Shown piece by piece: positions 6,583 through 13,660 of a stretch of 17,558 nucleotides of DNA. Both the position numbers and the translations under genes were made by a program. The DNA is taken from positions 1 to 17,558 of the forward strand of contig JAIVHQ010000238.1 of NCBI GenBank assembly GCA_020200995.1, given 5' to 3'. Source of the stretch: Flavobacteriales bacterium. GTDB taxonomy: Bacteria > Bacteroidota > Bacteroidia > Flavobacteriales_D > Cryomorphaceae. The first letter of the stretch is position 1, and each line of letters opens with the position of its first letter. The notes below the pieces were generated by a model that saw nothing but the letters and a program-made list of their open reading frames with translations, searched no databases and was not told the DNA's origin.

Positions 6583-7949
6583 TGAGACTTGTAACCCTGT
6601 TTTTCGCTGTGCTGTCCCTGACTTCCTGTAGTTCAAAAACTGAGGTGGCCGAGACGCCTGCGGACCCTAAACCTACCTGGGTTCAGTCACGTCCGACCTC
6701 AGGGATGTACTACACGGGAATCGGTGTTGCACAAAAAAATCCAAACACCGATTACCAGCGAACGGCTCGAGAAAGCGCTCTCAGCGACCTCGCTTCTGAG
6801 ATCAAAGTAAATGTAAGCAGCAATTCCTTGCTCTACACTTTGGAGCGGGAGTACAAATTTGAACAGGAGTTCAGGGAAACCATAAAAGTGACTTCCGATT
6901 TGGATTTGGAAGAATTTGAACTGATCGACACATGGGAGGATGCTGATAGCTACTGGGTGTATTACCGCCTCAACAAGCAAAGCTACGCCGACCGGCAGAA
7001 GGAGAAAAAAGATGCCGCCCAAAGCCTGGCCCTGGATTTTTATGCGAAAGGACTTTCCGCTCAGAACTCCATGCAATTTAATACGGCAGTTGACTCCTAC
7101 CTCCGCGGACTACAGGCCCTGGAATCGTTTTGGGGCGAATCGAACAACGTCGATTTTCAGGGCAATGAAATCCTCCTTGACAACGCACTCTTCACAGGCT
7201 TGCGCGATCTGCTCACAGATGTGCGCATCACGGCGGAAAACGAATTAAACCTCACCTGGCAAAACGGATTCAAAACCACCGCTGAGATACTCGTCACCGA
7301 CGCCACCAACAACAGCCCTTTCGAAGGGGTGCCGTTGAATTACGAATATTTCGGTGCATACGGCCGCTACCGCGGAAAAACGGCAACCGATGCGGACGGG
7401 CGCGTACAAATAGCAATTAATGAAGCCGAGAAAGACCGTACTTCAAATGTGTTGGTCACCGCCGTTGACACCGAGTTTCTTTTTGAGCCTTTCCGCTCCG
7501 ACCGTTTTATGAGACAGCTCACAGAATCACTGCGCAGTGCGATCTTAAAAACACCGATCAACTACCGTCCACCGGGCGTTTACCTCGATGTAGAGGAGAA
7601 GAACCTCGGTGAAATCATGCGTACCAACCCGCTGTCGTCGGCTGTGAAAACCTCCCTGCTGCGCAAGGGATTTCAATTTTCGGACGAGAAAGAAGGTGCC
7701 GATCTCACCGTAATCATACGCAGCAATACGCGAAAGGGCGGCATTGAGCAAGGTTTTCACACGGCCTTTCTCGAATTGGATCTCTCTGTGCGAAACAACG
7801 CAACGCAAGAGAGAGTATACCACGTGAGCCGATCGGACCTGCGCGGCACGGACCTCGACTTCGAACGCGCCGGTCTAAAAGCCTATCAAAACCTGACCCG
7901 AAGCATTGAATCTGAGTTAATGCGGCGGCTAGTAAACGATTTGTTCTAA
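6582..7949 (+). CDS. LPP20-family lipoprotein with extra C-terminal domains
   Basis: A 455-residue lipoprotein. The signal peptide MRLVTLFFAVLSLTSC ends in lipobox LTSC with Cys16, and no acidic run follows. Residues about 30-140 match the LPP20 pattern: PTWVQSRP, YYTGIGVAQ, then RTARESALSDLASEIKVNVS (60-79) and YWVYYRLNKQSY (124-135). A TPR-like helix pair at 148-185 (ALDFYAKGLSAQN, FNTAVDSYLRGLQALESF) follows. A beta-sandwich-like segment at about 228-296 carries the TDADGR turn (269-274) seen in regulatory-like or Ig-like folds. The last third (VYLDVEEKN, LLRKGFQFSDEKEGADLTVIIRSNT) resembles the domain of proteins that form lipoprotein-associated oligomers, but I cannot name it. It starts on the last base of the CsgG-domain gene's stop codon, so the two products are probably made together and may bind one another. 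Confidence 0.8.
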   Translation: MRLVTLFFAVLSLTSCSSKTEVAETPADPKPTWVQSRPTSGMYYTGIGVAQKNPNTDYQRTARESALSDLASEIKVNVSSNSLLYTLEREYKFEQEFRETIKVTSDLDLEEFELIDTWEDADSYWVYYRLNKQSYADRQKEKKDAAQSLALDFYAKGLSAQNSMQFNTAVDSYLRGLQALESFWGESNNVDFQGNEILLDNALFTGLRDLLTDVRITAENELNLTWQNGFKTTAEILVTDATNNSPFEGVPLNYEYFGAYGRYRGKTATDADGRVQIAINEAEKDRTSNVLVTAVDTEFLFEPFRSDRFMRQLTESLRSAILKTPINYRPPGVYLDVEEKNLGEIMRTNPLSSAVKTSLLRKGFQFSDEKEGADLTVIIRSNTRKGGIEQGFHTAFLELDLSVRNNATQERVYHVSRSDLRGTDLDFERAGLKAYQNLTRSIESELMRRLVNDLF

Positions 7950-7958
7950 ACTAAATTC

Positions 7959-7966
7959 TAACTTTG
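7959..7966 (+). promoter_or_regulatory. Candidate -7 promoter element TAACTTTG
   Basis: A perfect TAnnTTTG match 43 nt upstream of the ATG at 8010. A TTTG at 7940-7943 is upstream with a 15-nt gap, shorter than the 17-23 usually described. It suggests that the last lipoprotein gene of the cluster can also be transcribed independently. Confidence 0.5.
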
Positions 7967-8009
7967 GCACAGTTTCTGAAAGACTTAAACCCAACAAAAC
8001 AGATAACCC

Positions 8010-8600
8010 ATGAAAGCACGAAACACAAGCATGATAGCACGCACCGGCATCATGCTATTAATGGCTGCAGCGATAGCCACAGGTTGCAAAAAGAAAAAAG
8101 AAATTCAAGACGCGCCTGCCGGCGAAGAGCTCGTAACCGAATACTGCGCAGGGCCCGACTACTTCAGCAATGAGGAATTCTTCCGATCAAACGGACTGGG
8201 TGAAAGCATGGACCAGGCCACAGCACGAAAGCGTGCCATGAGTAATGCACGCGCCGACCTCGCCTCAGCGATCAGCACCACGGTAAAAGGCACCATCGAT
8301 AATTATGTGAATTCGCGAGAATTTAACAACAAAGAAGAAATTGAAGAGCGATTTGAAGGCCTTACCAGAGAAGTAATCAATCAAGAGCTTAACGGTGTGA
8401 AGACCATCTGTCAACAGGCAGTGCGGGTGACTTCAAACGGAAATTACAAATACTACGTAGCCCTCGAATTGAGCGGACAAGAGCTTCTTGGCTCGATGAA
8501 CGAGCGCCTCTCTTCGGACGAGCGTCTGCGCATCGATTACGACTATGAGCAGTTTAAGAAGACTTTTGATCAAGAAATGGAGAACTTCAGTAATAAATAA
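8010..8600 (+). CDS. Small LPP20-like lipoprotein
   Basis: A 196-residue lipoprotein. The signal peptide ends in IATGC with Cys26 counted from the ATG at 8010; the ATG at 8031 would give a shorter signal peptide (Cys19) and is an alternative. The cysteine is followed by KKKKE. The mature part repeats the pattern of the upstream LPP20-type gene: NGLGESMDQATARKRAMSNA and RADLASAISTTVKG (residues 61-94), then an acidic helix and YKYYVALELSGQELL near the end. It is therefore likely a short LPP20-like paralogue or partner of the larger one. A promoter-like motif lies in front of it and the coding strand is the same, so it probably belongs functionally to the same set but may have its own transcription. 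No enzyme motif is present; the role is probably structural in the cell envelope. Confidence 0.75.
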   Translation: MKARNTSMIARTGIMLLMAAAIATGCKKKKEIQDAPAGEELVTEYCAGPDYFSNEEFFRSNGLGESMDQATARKRAMSNARADLASAISTTVKGTIDNYVNSREFNNKEEIEERFEGLTREVINQELNGVKTICQQAVRVTSNGNYKYYVALELSGQELLGSMNERLSSDERLRIDYDYEQFKKTFDQEMENFSNK

Positions 8601-8616
8601 TGTCTGTCTTTATAGT

Positions 8617-8683
8617 CCGAGAGCTGCGTTATACTCGGCCCCAAAATCCTCATTTACCTTCTGTAAACTCCGGTATTGGGGCC
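8617..8683. repeat. Overlapping and nested inverted repeats downstream of the lipoprotein cluster
   Basis: Three pairings are visible. CCGAG (8617-8621) pairs with CTCGG (8634-8638). GGCCCCAA (8637-8644) pairs with TTGGGGCC (8676-8683). Inside the second, TTTAC (8653-8657) pairs with GTAAA (8663-8667) around CTTCT. The right arm of the first shares two bases with the left arm of the second, so the two may be alternatives. No T-run follows, so this is not an ordinary terminator. It may be part of the repeat element that continues to 8710. Confidence 0.55.
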
Positions 8684-8691
8684 TTCGCAAG

Positions 8692-8710
8692 CACTTCGAC
8701 AGGCTCAGTG
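8692..8710. repeat. REP-like imperfect palindrome CACTTCGACAGGCTCAGTG
   Basis: The 19-base sequence has CACT/AGTG ends and an imperfectly symmetric core (its complement reads CACTGAGCCTGTCGAAGTG). Sequences of the form CTTCGACAGGCTCAG are, to my knowledge, dispersed intergenic repeats in many Bacteroidota and some other genomes. Only one copy is seen in this window, so repetition is established knowledge rather than something shown here. Confidence 0.6.
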
Positions 8711-8775
8711 TAACACCTTGTTCTCGAAATCTAAAGATCAGACACCCCATTTAAGCCCTTCAAGGGTTAAAAATG

Positions 8776-8808
8776 GCCGCCGTGCAACAATTGCACGGCG
8801 GCTTTTTT
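8776..8808 (+). terminator. Strong intrinsic terminator
   Basis: A perfect 12-bp stem, GCCGCCGTGCAA (8776-8787) with TTGCACGGCGGC (8791-8802) around a CAA loop, is followed by six T (8803-8808). It ends the lipoprotein cluster transcript about 175 nt after the last stop and insulates the DUF423 gene. Confidence 0.92.
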
Positions 8809-8821
8809 GTGCGTTTAAATC

Positions 8822-8829
8822 TATCTTTG
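8822..8829 (+). promoter_or_regulatory. -7 promoter element TATCTTTG immediately before a start codon
   Basis: A perfect TAnnTTTG match followed by C. Only six bases separate it from the ATG at 8836, so transcription would be expected to begin at or within a couple of bases of the start codon. TTTTTTG at 8803-8809 is upstream but with only a 12-nt gap. Confidence 0.6.
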
Positions 8830-8835
8830 CATCGC

Positions 8836-9255
8836 ATGAATCGAAAGGAAAGAAACTACACGGCCCTTGCCGCCATTTTTATGCTGCTCGCCGTGGGCCT
8901 TGGTGCGCTGGGGGCGCACGCGCTCGAAAATGTATTGAGTCCCGAGCGGCTCGACTCATTCACAACGGGAGTTCGCTATCAGGCCTGGCACGCGCTTGGA
9001 CTGCTCCTGGTTCAGCTGCTGCCTTCGGTTGTCCTTTCCGGAAAAACCAAAGTCACCGTAAGCCGTCTTTTCGCTGCGGGTATTATCTGCTTCAGCTTCT
9101 CCATTTACTTGCTAAGCCTGCGAGATGTGTTCGACATCGGAGCGGCAGCAGCATTTTTAGGTCCTGTAACCCCGATTGGCGGATTGCTACTCATGGCGGG
9201 TTGGGCGGTCACTGCAGTTGGAGTGCTACTTCCGAAAAAAAGTTACCCGGCTTAA
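8836..9255 (+). CDS. DUF423 family membrane protein
   Basis: A 139-residue inner-membrane protein of the DUF423 (YgdD) family. Four hydrophobic segments are visible: about 10-28 (LAAIFMLLAVGLGALGAHAL), 50-68 (HALGLLLVQLLPSVVLSG), 78-95 (LFAAGIICFSFSIYLLSL) and 107-133. The family hallmarks are the early GALGAHAL followed by a Y-Q-x-W-H-A-L segment (YQAWHAL), a small-residue SIYLLSL helix and a final GPVTPIGG (near 109-116). The frame is open upstream to 8773, but that part is the terminator hairpin, so the ATG at 8836 is chosen. No biochemical function is established for the family. It stands alone between a strong terminator and the pckA control region. Confidence 0.9.
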   Translation: MNRKERNYTALAAIFMLLAVGLGALGAHALENVLSPERLDSFTTGVRYQAWHALGLLLVQLLPSVVLSGKTKVTVSRLFAAGIICFSFSIYLLSLRDVFDIGAAAAFLGPVTPIGGLLLMAGWAVTAVGVLLPKKSYPA

Positions 9256-9369
9256 GTTTCGCCCGTGGTGTTTATCTGACTTTTTGAGGCGCTACAGTGT
9301 CGGTGAAACACTATGCCTTAAATTCAAAAATAAACTGTACCATGCTGAATTTCAATTTTAAATAAATTT

Positions 9370-9415
9370 GGTCACTGATTAATAGTTAGCGGTCACGGTC
9401 CGCAACTCACCGTGA
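9370..9415 (+). promoter_or_regulatory. Candidate operator repeats upstream of pckA
   Basis: GGTCAC occurs at 9370-9375 and again at 9391-9396, 21 bp apart (two helical turns). The second copy is also the left half of a dyad, TCACGGT (9393-9399) and ACCGTGA (9409-9415) with a 9-bp spacer. The dyad sits just upstream of the -7 motif at 9423, covering the expected -33 region. The arrangement fits a binding site for a dimeric regulator, but the sequence alone does not identify it. Confidence 0.4.
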
Positions 9416-9422
9416 AAAATCT

Positions 9423-9443
9423 TAACTTTGTTTTATAATTTTG
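9423..9443 (+). promoter_or_regulatory. Two overlapping candidate -7 elements for pckA
   Basis: TAACTTTG (9423-9430) and TAATTTTG (9436-9443) both match TAnnTTTG and lie 32 and 19 nt before the pckA ATG. A third match, TAAATTTG, is at 9363-9370. No good -33 TTTG is seen for the first two, so one of them may rely on an activator bound at the upstream repeats. Confidence 0.5.
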
Positions 9444-9462
9444 ATGAACCAAAAAATACAAA

Positions 9463-11076
9463 ATGAATCATTACGGAATCATCCCCGAACACAATGACCT
9501 TAGTAAAATGGGCCTCGGAAATGTGGAAAACGCATTCTGGAACCTGAATCCTTCAGAACTTACCGAAGAAACAATTATTCACGGCTTGGGAGTGCTCAGC
9601 AGCACCGGCGCCCTGGCCATCGACACGGGCGACTTTACCGGTCGCTCACCTAAAGACCGCTACATTGTAGAAGACGACATCACCCGCGACCATGTGTGGT
9701 GGGGCGATATCAATATCAAATTTGACGCCGATAAATTCGACCGACTTTACAACCGCGTTTGTGCTTACCTCACAGGACGCGATGTATATGTGAAAGACGC
9801 CGCAGTTTGTGACCACCCAAAGCACCGCATGAACGTAAGGGTGGTTACCGAACTGGCATGGAGCAGCCTCTTTATTGACAATATGTTTCTCCGCCTGTCG
9901 CGCGAGGAGAAAGAGATATTCACCCCCGAATGGAGTTTGGTTTGTGTGTCCGGCTTTATGGCCGATCCCGAAATTGACGGAACCCGTCAAGGCAATTTTG
10001 CCATGTTGAACTTCACCCGAAAAATAGCCATGGTTGGCGGAACGGGATACACCGGCGAAATGAAGAAAGGCATCTTTAGTGTGCTCAACTTTGTCCTCCC
10101 CCACTTCAAAGGAATTTTGCCCATGCACTGCTCAGCCAATGTGGGCAAAAATGGAGATACGGCAATATTTTTCGGACTTTCCGGAACGGGAAAAACCACG
10201 CTGTCTTCAGATCCCGACCGCATGCTGATCGGTGACGATGAACACGGCTGGACCGACGACGGCGTCTTCAATTTCGAGGGCGGTTGCTATGCCAAATGCA
10301 TCGACCTCACCGAAGAAGAAGAGCCGGAAATCTACCGAGCCATCAAGTTCGGCGCACTCCTTGAGAATGTCACTTTCAAGGAAGGTACCTCTGAAGTGGA
10401 TTACACCGACAGCTCCAAAACCGAAAACACACGGGTGAGCTACCCCATCCACCACATCGACGATGCAGTATCCCCTTCGCGTGGAGAGGTGCCGGAGAAT
10501 GTATTTTTCCTCACCGCAGATGCTTTCGGTGTGCTTCCTCCCATCTCCAAGCTCACCCCCGAGCAGGCCTCTTACCACTTCATCTCCGGCTATACGGCCA
10601 AGGTGGCGGGTACTGAAGAAGGTGTTGTGGAACCGCAATCGGCATTTTCGGCATGCTTTGGTGCGCCGTTTATGCCCCTGCACCCCGGCAAGTACGCAGA
10701 AATGCTCGCTGAGCGCATCAAAAAACACAACACCAAAATCTGGCTGATCAACACCGGCTGGAGCGGTGGTGATTACGGCGAGGGAAGCAGAATCAAGCTG
10801 CGCTTTACACGCGCCATGATTTCGGCAGCGCTTGAAGGCAAACTCGATGACGTTGAATTCGACACCCACGAAGTATTCGGATTGGCCATGCCCAAAAGCT
10901 GCCCGGACGTACCCTCAGAAATCCTGAGCCCTAAAAACACCTGGCAAGACAAATCGGCATATGACAGCAAAGCCAACGTGCTTGCAACAAAGTTCATCAA
11001 CAACTTCAAAAAATTTGAGGACGGCGTGAGCGAAGGCATTCGCAACGCCGCGCCCAAAGTGCGTGAAAACGCCTGA
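9463..11076 (+). CDS. pckA: Phosphoenolpyruvate carboxykinase (ATP)
   Basis: Catalyses oxaloacetate + ATP to phosphoenolpyruvate + ADP + CO2, the entry step of gluconeogenesis from TCA-cycle carbon (or, in reverse, anaplerotic CO2 fixation). The 537-residue length is typical of the ATP-dependent enzyme. Visible motifs are RSPKDR (61-66, oxaloacetate-binding arginine), MHCSANVG (221-228), the kinase P-loop GLSGTGKTTLSSD (238-250), the metal-binding IGDDEHGW (256-263), NTRVSYPIHHID (322-333) and SGYTAKVAGTEEG (375-387). The ATG at 9463 gives a standard N-terminus (YGIIPEHNDLSKMGL). The gene is monocistronic: a control region lies upstream and a strong terminator lies 14 nt after the stop. The call is secure. 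Confidence 0.98.
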   Translation: MNHYGIIPEHNDLSKMGLGNVENAFWNLNPSELTEETIIHGLGVLSSTGALAIDTGDFTGRSPKDRYIVEDDITRDHVWWGDINIKFDADKFDRLYNRVCAYLTGRDVYVKDAAVCDHPKHRMNVRVVTELAWSSLFIDNMFLRLSREEKEIFTPEWSLVCVSGFMADPEIDGTRQGNFAMLNFTRKIAMVGGTGYTGEMKKGIFSVLNFVLPHFKGILPMHCSANVGKNGDTAIFFGLSGTGKTTLSSDPDRMLIGDDEHGWTDDGVFNFEGGCYAKCIDLTEEEEPEIYRAIKFGALLENVTFKEGTSEVDYTDSSKTENTRVSYPIHHIDDAVSPSRGEVPENVFFLTADAFGVLPPISKLTPEQASYHFISGYTAKVAGTEEGVVEPQSAFSACFGAPFMPLHPGKYAEMLAERIKKHNTKIWLINTGWSGGDYGEGSRIKLRFTRAMISAALEGKLDDVEFDTHEVFGLAMPKSCPDVPSEILSPKNTWQDKSAYDSKANVLATKFINNFKKFEDGVSEGIRNAAPKVRENA

Positions 11077-11090
11077 TGAAATACCAATAG

Positions 11091-11124
11091 CGGGCCGCAG
11101 CGATTGCTGCGGCCCGTTTTTTTT
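11091..11124 (+). terminator. Intrinsic terminator of pckA
   Basis: A perfect 11-bp stem, CGGGCCGCAGC (11091-11101) with GCTGCGGCCCG (11106-11116) around GATT, is followed by eight T. Confidence 0.95.
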
Positions 11125-11128
11125 GCCT

Positions 11129-11136
11129 TATCTTGC
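11129..11136 (+). promoter_or_regulatory. Candidate -7 element TATCTTGC for rsmE
   Basis: The element lies directly after the pckA terminator T-run and 30 nt before the rsmE start. It is the same near-consensus variant as at 1935-1942, and the T-run could contribute to an upstream element. Confidence 0.35.
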
Positions 11137-11166
11137 CGCTTCCGCAAAAAAGCAGAATAGCATACA

Positions 11167-11880
11167 GTGCACTACTTCCTCGACCCACAATTTGACCCGC
11201 AGGTCGGCCTCCTCAATGCCGACGAGAGCCGACACGCCGTGAAATCGCTGCGCCTGTCGCCCGGCGAACTAATCGAGGTGGGCACCGGCGCAGGCGTGCG
11301 ATACATCTGCTCCGTGGCAAAAGCCGAAAAAAACTCCCTGTTGCTGGCCGTGGACGAAACCGTGGAAATATCCCGACCCGAATTCACTTTCAGCATTGCC
11401 CTCGCGCCCACCAAAAATGCTTCGCGCTTCGAATGGTTTGCCGAAAAGGCCACCGAAATGGGTGTGAGCGAAATCATCCCCCTCCAAACAGCACGCACCG
11501 AACGGCCCCGGCTCAACACAGACCGCCTCGAGCGAATCCTTCACGCGGCTACCAAACAAAGCCGGCGCGCCTATCTACCGACCCTTCGACCGCTCACTGA
11601 TTTTGCGGAAGCGCTCAAACAAGGTTCGGGGCTCAACCTCATCGCGCATTGCGAATCGGAGCGAAATCGGCAGGCGATCACCACTGCACTAAACCAAAAC
11701 GGCGTCGGCTCCGTTCTCATATTGATCGGTCCGGAAGGTGACTTCACGCAAAGCGAAATTGAGGCAGCGGCAGTGGCCGGCTTCACAGAAATCGACCTTG
11801 GCGAAAACCGATTGCGAACCGAAACCGCCGGCGTATATTGCGCGGCGCTTACCGCGGGATTTCAAATGTCAAATCAATGA
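11167..11880 (+). CDS. rsmE: 16S rRNA (uracil(1498)-N3)-methyltransferase
   Basis: A SPOUT-class SAM-dependent methyltransferase that makes m3U1498 in 16S rRNA of the 30S subunit. The 237-residue product has the N-terminal PUA-like domain (HYFLDPQ, DESRHAVKSLRLSPGELIEV) and the C-terminal trefoil-knot domain. Signatures include ALAPTKNASRFEWFAEKATE (78-97), QSRRAYLP (131-138), IGPEGDFTQSEI (187-198) and LGENRLRTETA (211-221), which forms the knot and SAM pocket. The start is a GTG at 11167, chosen because the protein then begins MHYF, close to the usual RsmE start. Its TGA overlaps the next gene's ATG (ATGA at 11877-11880), so the two are an operon. Confidence 0.95.
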   Translation: MHYFLDPQFDPQVGLLNADESRHAVKSLRLSPGELIEVGTGAGVRYICSVAKAEKNSLLLAVDETVEISRPEFTFSIALAPTKNASRFEWFAEKATEMGVSEIIPLQTARTERPRLNTDRLERILHAATKQSRRAYLPTLRPLTDFAEALKQGSGLNLIAHCESERNRQAITTALNQNGVGSVLILIGPEGDFTQSEIEAAAVAGFTEIDLGENRLRTETAGVYCAALTAGFQMSNQ

Positions 11881-12560
11881 TGAAAAAATCAGTACTTCTA
11901 TTCATTCTGCTCGTCTCAGCGACCTGCTCGACATTCGCCCAGAACGATGCTTCCTTCTCTCTGGCAGTGCTCCAATACCGCGGCGGCGGAGATTGGTATG
12001 CCAACCCCACTTCTGTCCCCAACCTGCGCGATTTTAGCATTGAGAAAATCGGTGCCCGCCTCGGTGAAACGCAGTTTGTGGATGTGGGCAGCCCTGAGCT
12101 GTTCGACTATCCGTGGGTACACATGACCGGCCACGGAAATGTGGTGTGGAGCAACAGCGACATCGAAAATTTGCGCAGCTACCTGCTGGGTGGCGGGTTT
12201 TTACACATCGATGACAATTACGGAATGGATGTATTTATTCGTCCGCAAATCAGAAAGCTCTTTCCTGAAAAAGAACTTGTCGAAGTGCCGTTCGACCATC
12301 CCATCTACCATCAGAAATACAACTTCAACGAAGGCCTTCCTAAAGTGCACGAGCACGACGGACTGCCACCGCAGGGATTCGGCATATTTCACGAAGGGCG
12401 AATCGTGCTTTTCTACAGTTACGAAAGCGACCTCGGCAATGGGTGGGAAGACCCGGAAGTGCATGGCGACCCGGAGGAGATCAGGGTAAAAGCCCTGAAA
12501 ATGGGGGCCAACCTAGTGATGTATGCCCTGATGGGGCAGGAAGAGCCGCAGCCTGAGTAA
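11877..12560 (+). CDS. DUF4159 domain-containing secreted protein
   Basis: A 227-residue exported protein of the DUF4159 family. The ATG at 11877 overlaps the rsmE stop; a second ATG follows directly at 11880. The signal peptide is KKSVLLFILLVSATC with cleavage probably after TFA. The mature protein starts with FSLAVLQYRGGGDWYANPTS and carries the DUF4159 core: WVHMTGHGNVVWSNSDIENL, then YLLGGGFLHIDDNYGMD with its paired aspartates. The fold of this family is reminiscent of class I glutamine-amidotransferase-like domains, but I see no clear catalytic cysteine. The function is unknown; to my knowledge the family often sits near rsmE or near MoxR/BatA-type genes in Bacteroidota, and pairing with rsmE is therefore ordinary. 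It converges on the DUF4249 gene with only 48 nt between the stops and no clear terminator. Confidence 0.88.
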   Translation: MMKKSVLLFILLVSATCSTFAQNDASFSLAVLQYRGGGDWYANPTSVPNLRDFSIEKIGARLGETQFVDVGSPELFDYPWVHMTGHGNVVWSNSDIENLRSYLLGGGFLHIDDNYGMDVFIRPQIRKLFPEKELVEVPFDHPIYHQKYNFNEGLPKVHEHDGLPPQGFGIFHEGRIVLFYSYESDLGNGWEDPEVHGDPEEIRVKALKMGANLVMYALMGQEEPQPE

Positions 12561-12608
12561 TCATCCCGGTACATAATTCAAAAACTTTTCGGTGAGCCGG
12601 AGTTCACA

Positions 12609-13463
12609 TTACTCCACTCCCGCCACTACTGTCGCGCGGTCTCGGCCTGCAGCTCCAAAAAACCCAAGCGCATTTCGGTTGGGGTCACTGATGTTTTTCA
12701 CATTGCCGCGAATCGGTGCCGGCGGAGTGTCAAAAGGCCCGCCCACAAATGCCGTTTGCGACTGAACGAGTTGTAAAAACTCCAATGCAGCGCGTGAAAT
12801 TCGTTCCTGAACAACAGTCACCGTATCTCCTTCAAAAAAGAGCTCATTAGAAGGATCAAAATCATTGACGGGGCTACCATCCACGAAGTCGTCATTGGTG
12901 ACCGTGATATCAAACGGGTCGTTCTTCATCACCCCGTTTACAAAAGTACGCCACCGGTAATTGTCACCGACCCCGGGAGGTTCAAACGTATCAATCAGTA
13001 CTCCGTAAATCTGATCGGGCTCCTGATCGAAAAAATCGCTCGGTCCGTCCTCATCAATCACCCATCGGATGTCGAGGATGGGCACCGGCTCACGAAGCAA
13101 TTCGGGGTTGGAGCGGTATTGCTCCCCATCGGGCAATTCGATTTCCAGGACGTAGCTTCGACCAACGATGCCCGAATCAGGGTAGGTGTAAACGCCGGGA
13201 GAAGTTTCCTCGAGCAGGACCTGAAGGCCTTCATCGTCGCTGAGAAAAACAGTGGCGTCGGTGGCGCGGGGTGGAATTTCAGCGTCAAAATAAGCCTGGG
13301 TATAAGTAAGTGAGATGTGATAAGGCCCCGGCTCATTGCTGATCGAGCCCTCGACGGCGAGCAAGGTTTCTCCTTCCGGAAAATCGAGCTCCACCTTGTC
13401 TTCACAAGCGCCTAAAACCAGAATCCCGAAGATAAAAGCGAAGTATTTAAGTGCAGATTTCAT
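12609..13463 (-). CDS. DUF4249 lipoprotein, partner of the TonB-dependent receptor
   Basis: A 284-residue lipoprotein. The ATG at 13463 is used (a TTG two codons earlier is unlikely). The signal peptide KSALKYFAFIFGILVLGAC has lipobox LGAC, and the mature protein begins CEDKVELDFP. The body matches DUF4249: LLAVEGSISNEPGPYHISL, ATVFLSDDEG, PGVYTYPDSG, GRSYVLEIELPDGEQY and, near the end, a helix ISRAALEFLQLV. DUF4249 genes are usually found next to a TonB-dependent receptor in Bacteroidota and probably encode an outer-membrane, perhaps surface, partner for uptake. Here the start codon is only 2 nt after the TGA that ends the receptor's native frame at 13466, which indicates translational coupling. 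It is slightly short but looks intact. Confidence 0.88.
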   Translation of the reverse strand: MKSALKYFAFIFGILVLGACEDKVELDFPEGETLLAVEGSISNEPGPYHISLTYTQAYFDAEIPPRATDATVFLSDDEGLQVLLEETSPGVYTYPDSGIVGRSYVLEIELPDGEQYRSNPELLREPVPILDIRWVIDEDGPSDFFDQEPDQIYGVLIDTFEPPGVGDNYRWRTFVNGVMKNDPFDITVTNDDFVDGSPVNDFDPSNELFFEGDTVTVVQERISRAALEFLQLVQSQTAFVGGPFDTPPAPIRGNVKNISDPNRNALGFFGAAGRDRATVVAGVE

Positions 13464-13465
13464 GG

Positions 13466-13660
13466 TCAAAATTTAAGGTTGTAAGTCACGCCGGGGATAA
13501 TCGATCCGAAAATGCTCAGTTGAAAAGCTTCCGTAACCTGCGGATTGTCGCTGTCCTGTCGGAAGAAAATGCTGTATGGGTTGCGGCGGGCGTAGGCATT
13601 GTACACGGAAAATGTCCAGGAACTCTCCCAGTTATCGGGGCGGTTAATAAAGAAGAGCAC
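13466..13660 (-). pseudogene. Detached C-terminal end of the TonB-dependent receptor
   Basis: This 64-codon frame encodes the true end of the receptor: WESSWTFSVYNAYARRNPYS, then LSIFGSIIPGVTYNLKF, ending in an aromatic residue as outer-membrane barrels do. It is in a different frame from the main part of the gene (13516-15744). Its TGA at 13466-13468 is 2 nt before the DUF4249 start, the position expected for the native receptor stop. It is a fragment of the same gene, not a separate gene. Confidence 0.88.

Noticed and set aside
8676..9287. 203-codon plus-strand frame overlapping the DUF423 gene and the terminator
   Set aside because: It runs through the REP-like element and the terminator hairpin and is in another frame from the well-supported DUF423 protein.
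11877..12560. DUF4159 protein as a class I glutamine amidotransferase
   Set aside because: The fold may be similar, but I could not find a nucleophile-elbow cysteine with a partner histidine, so no activity is claimed.
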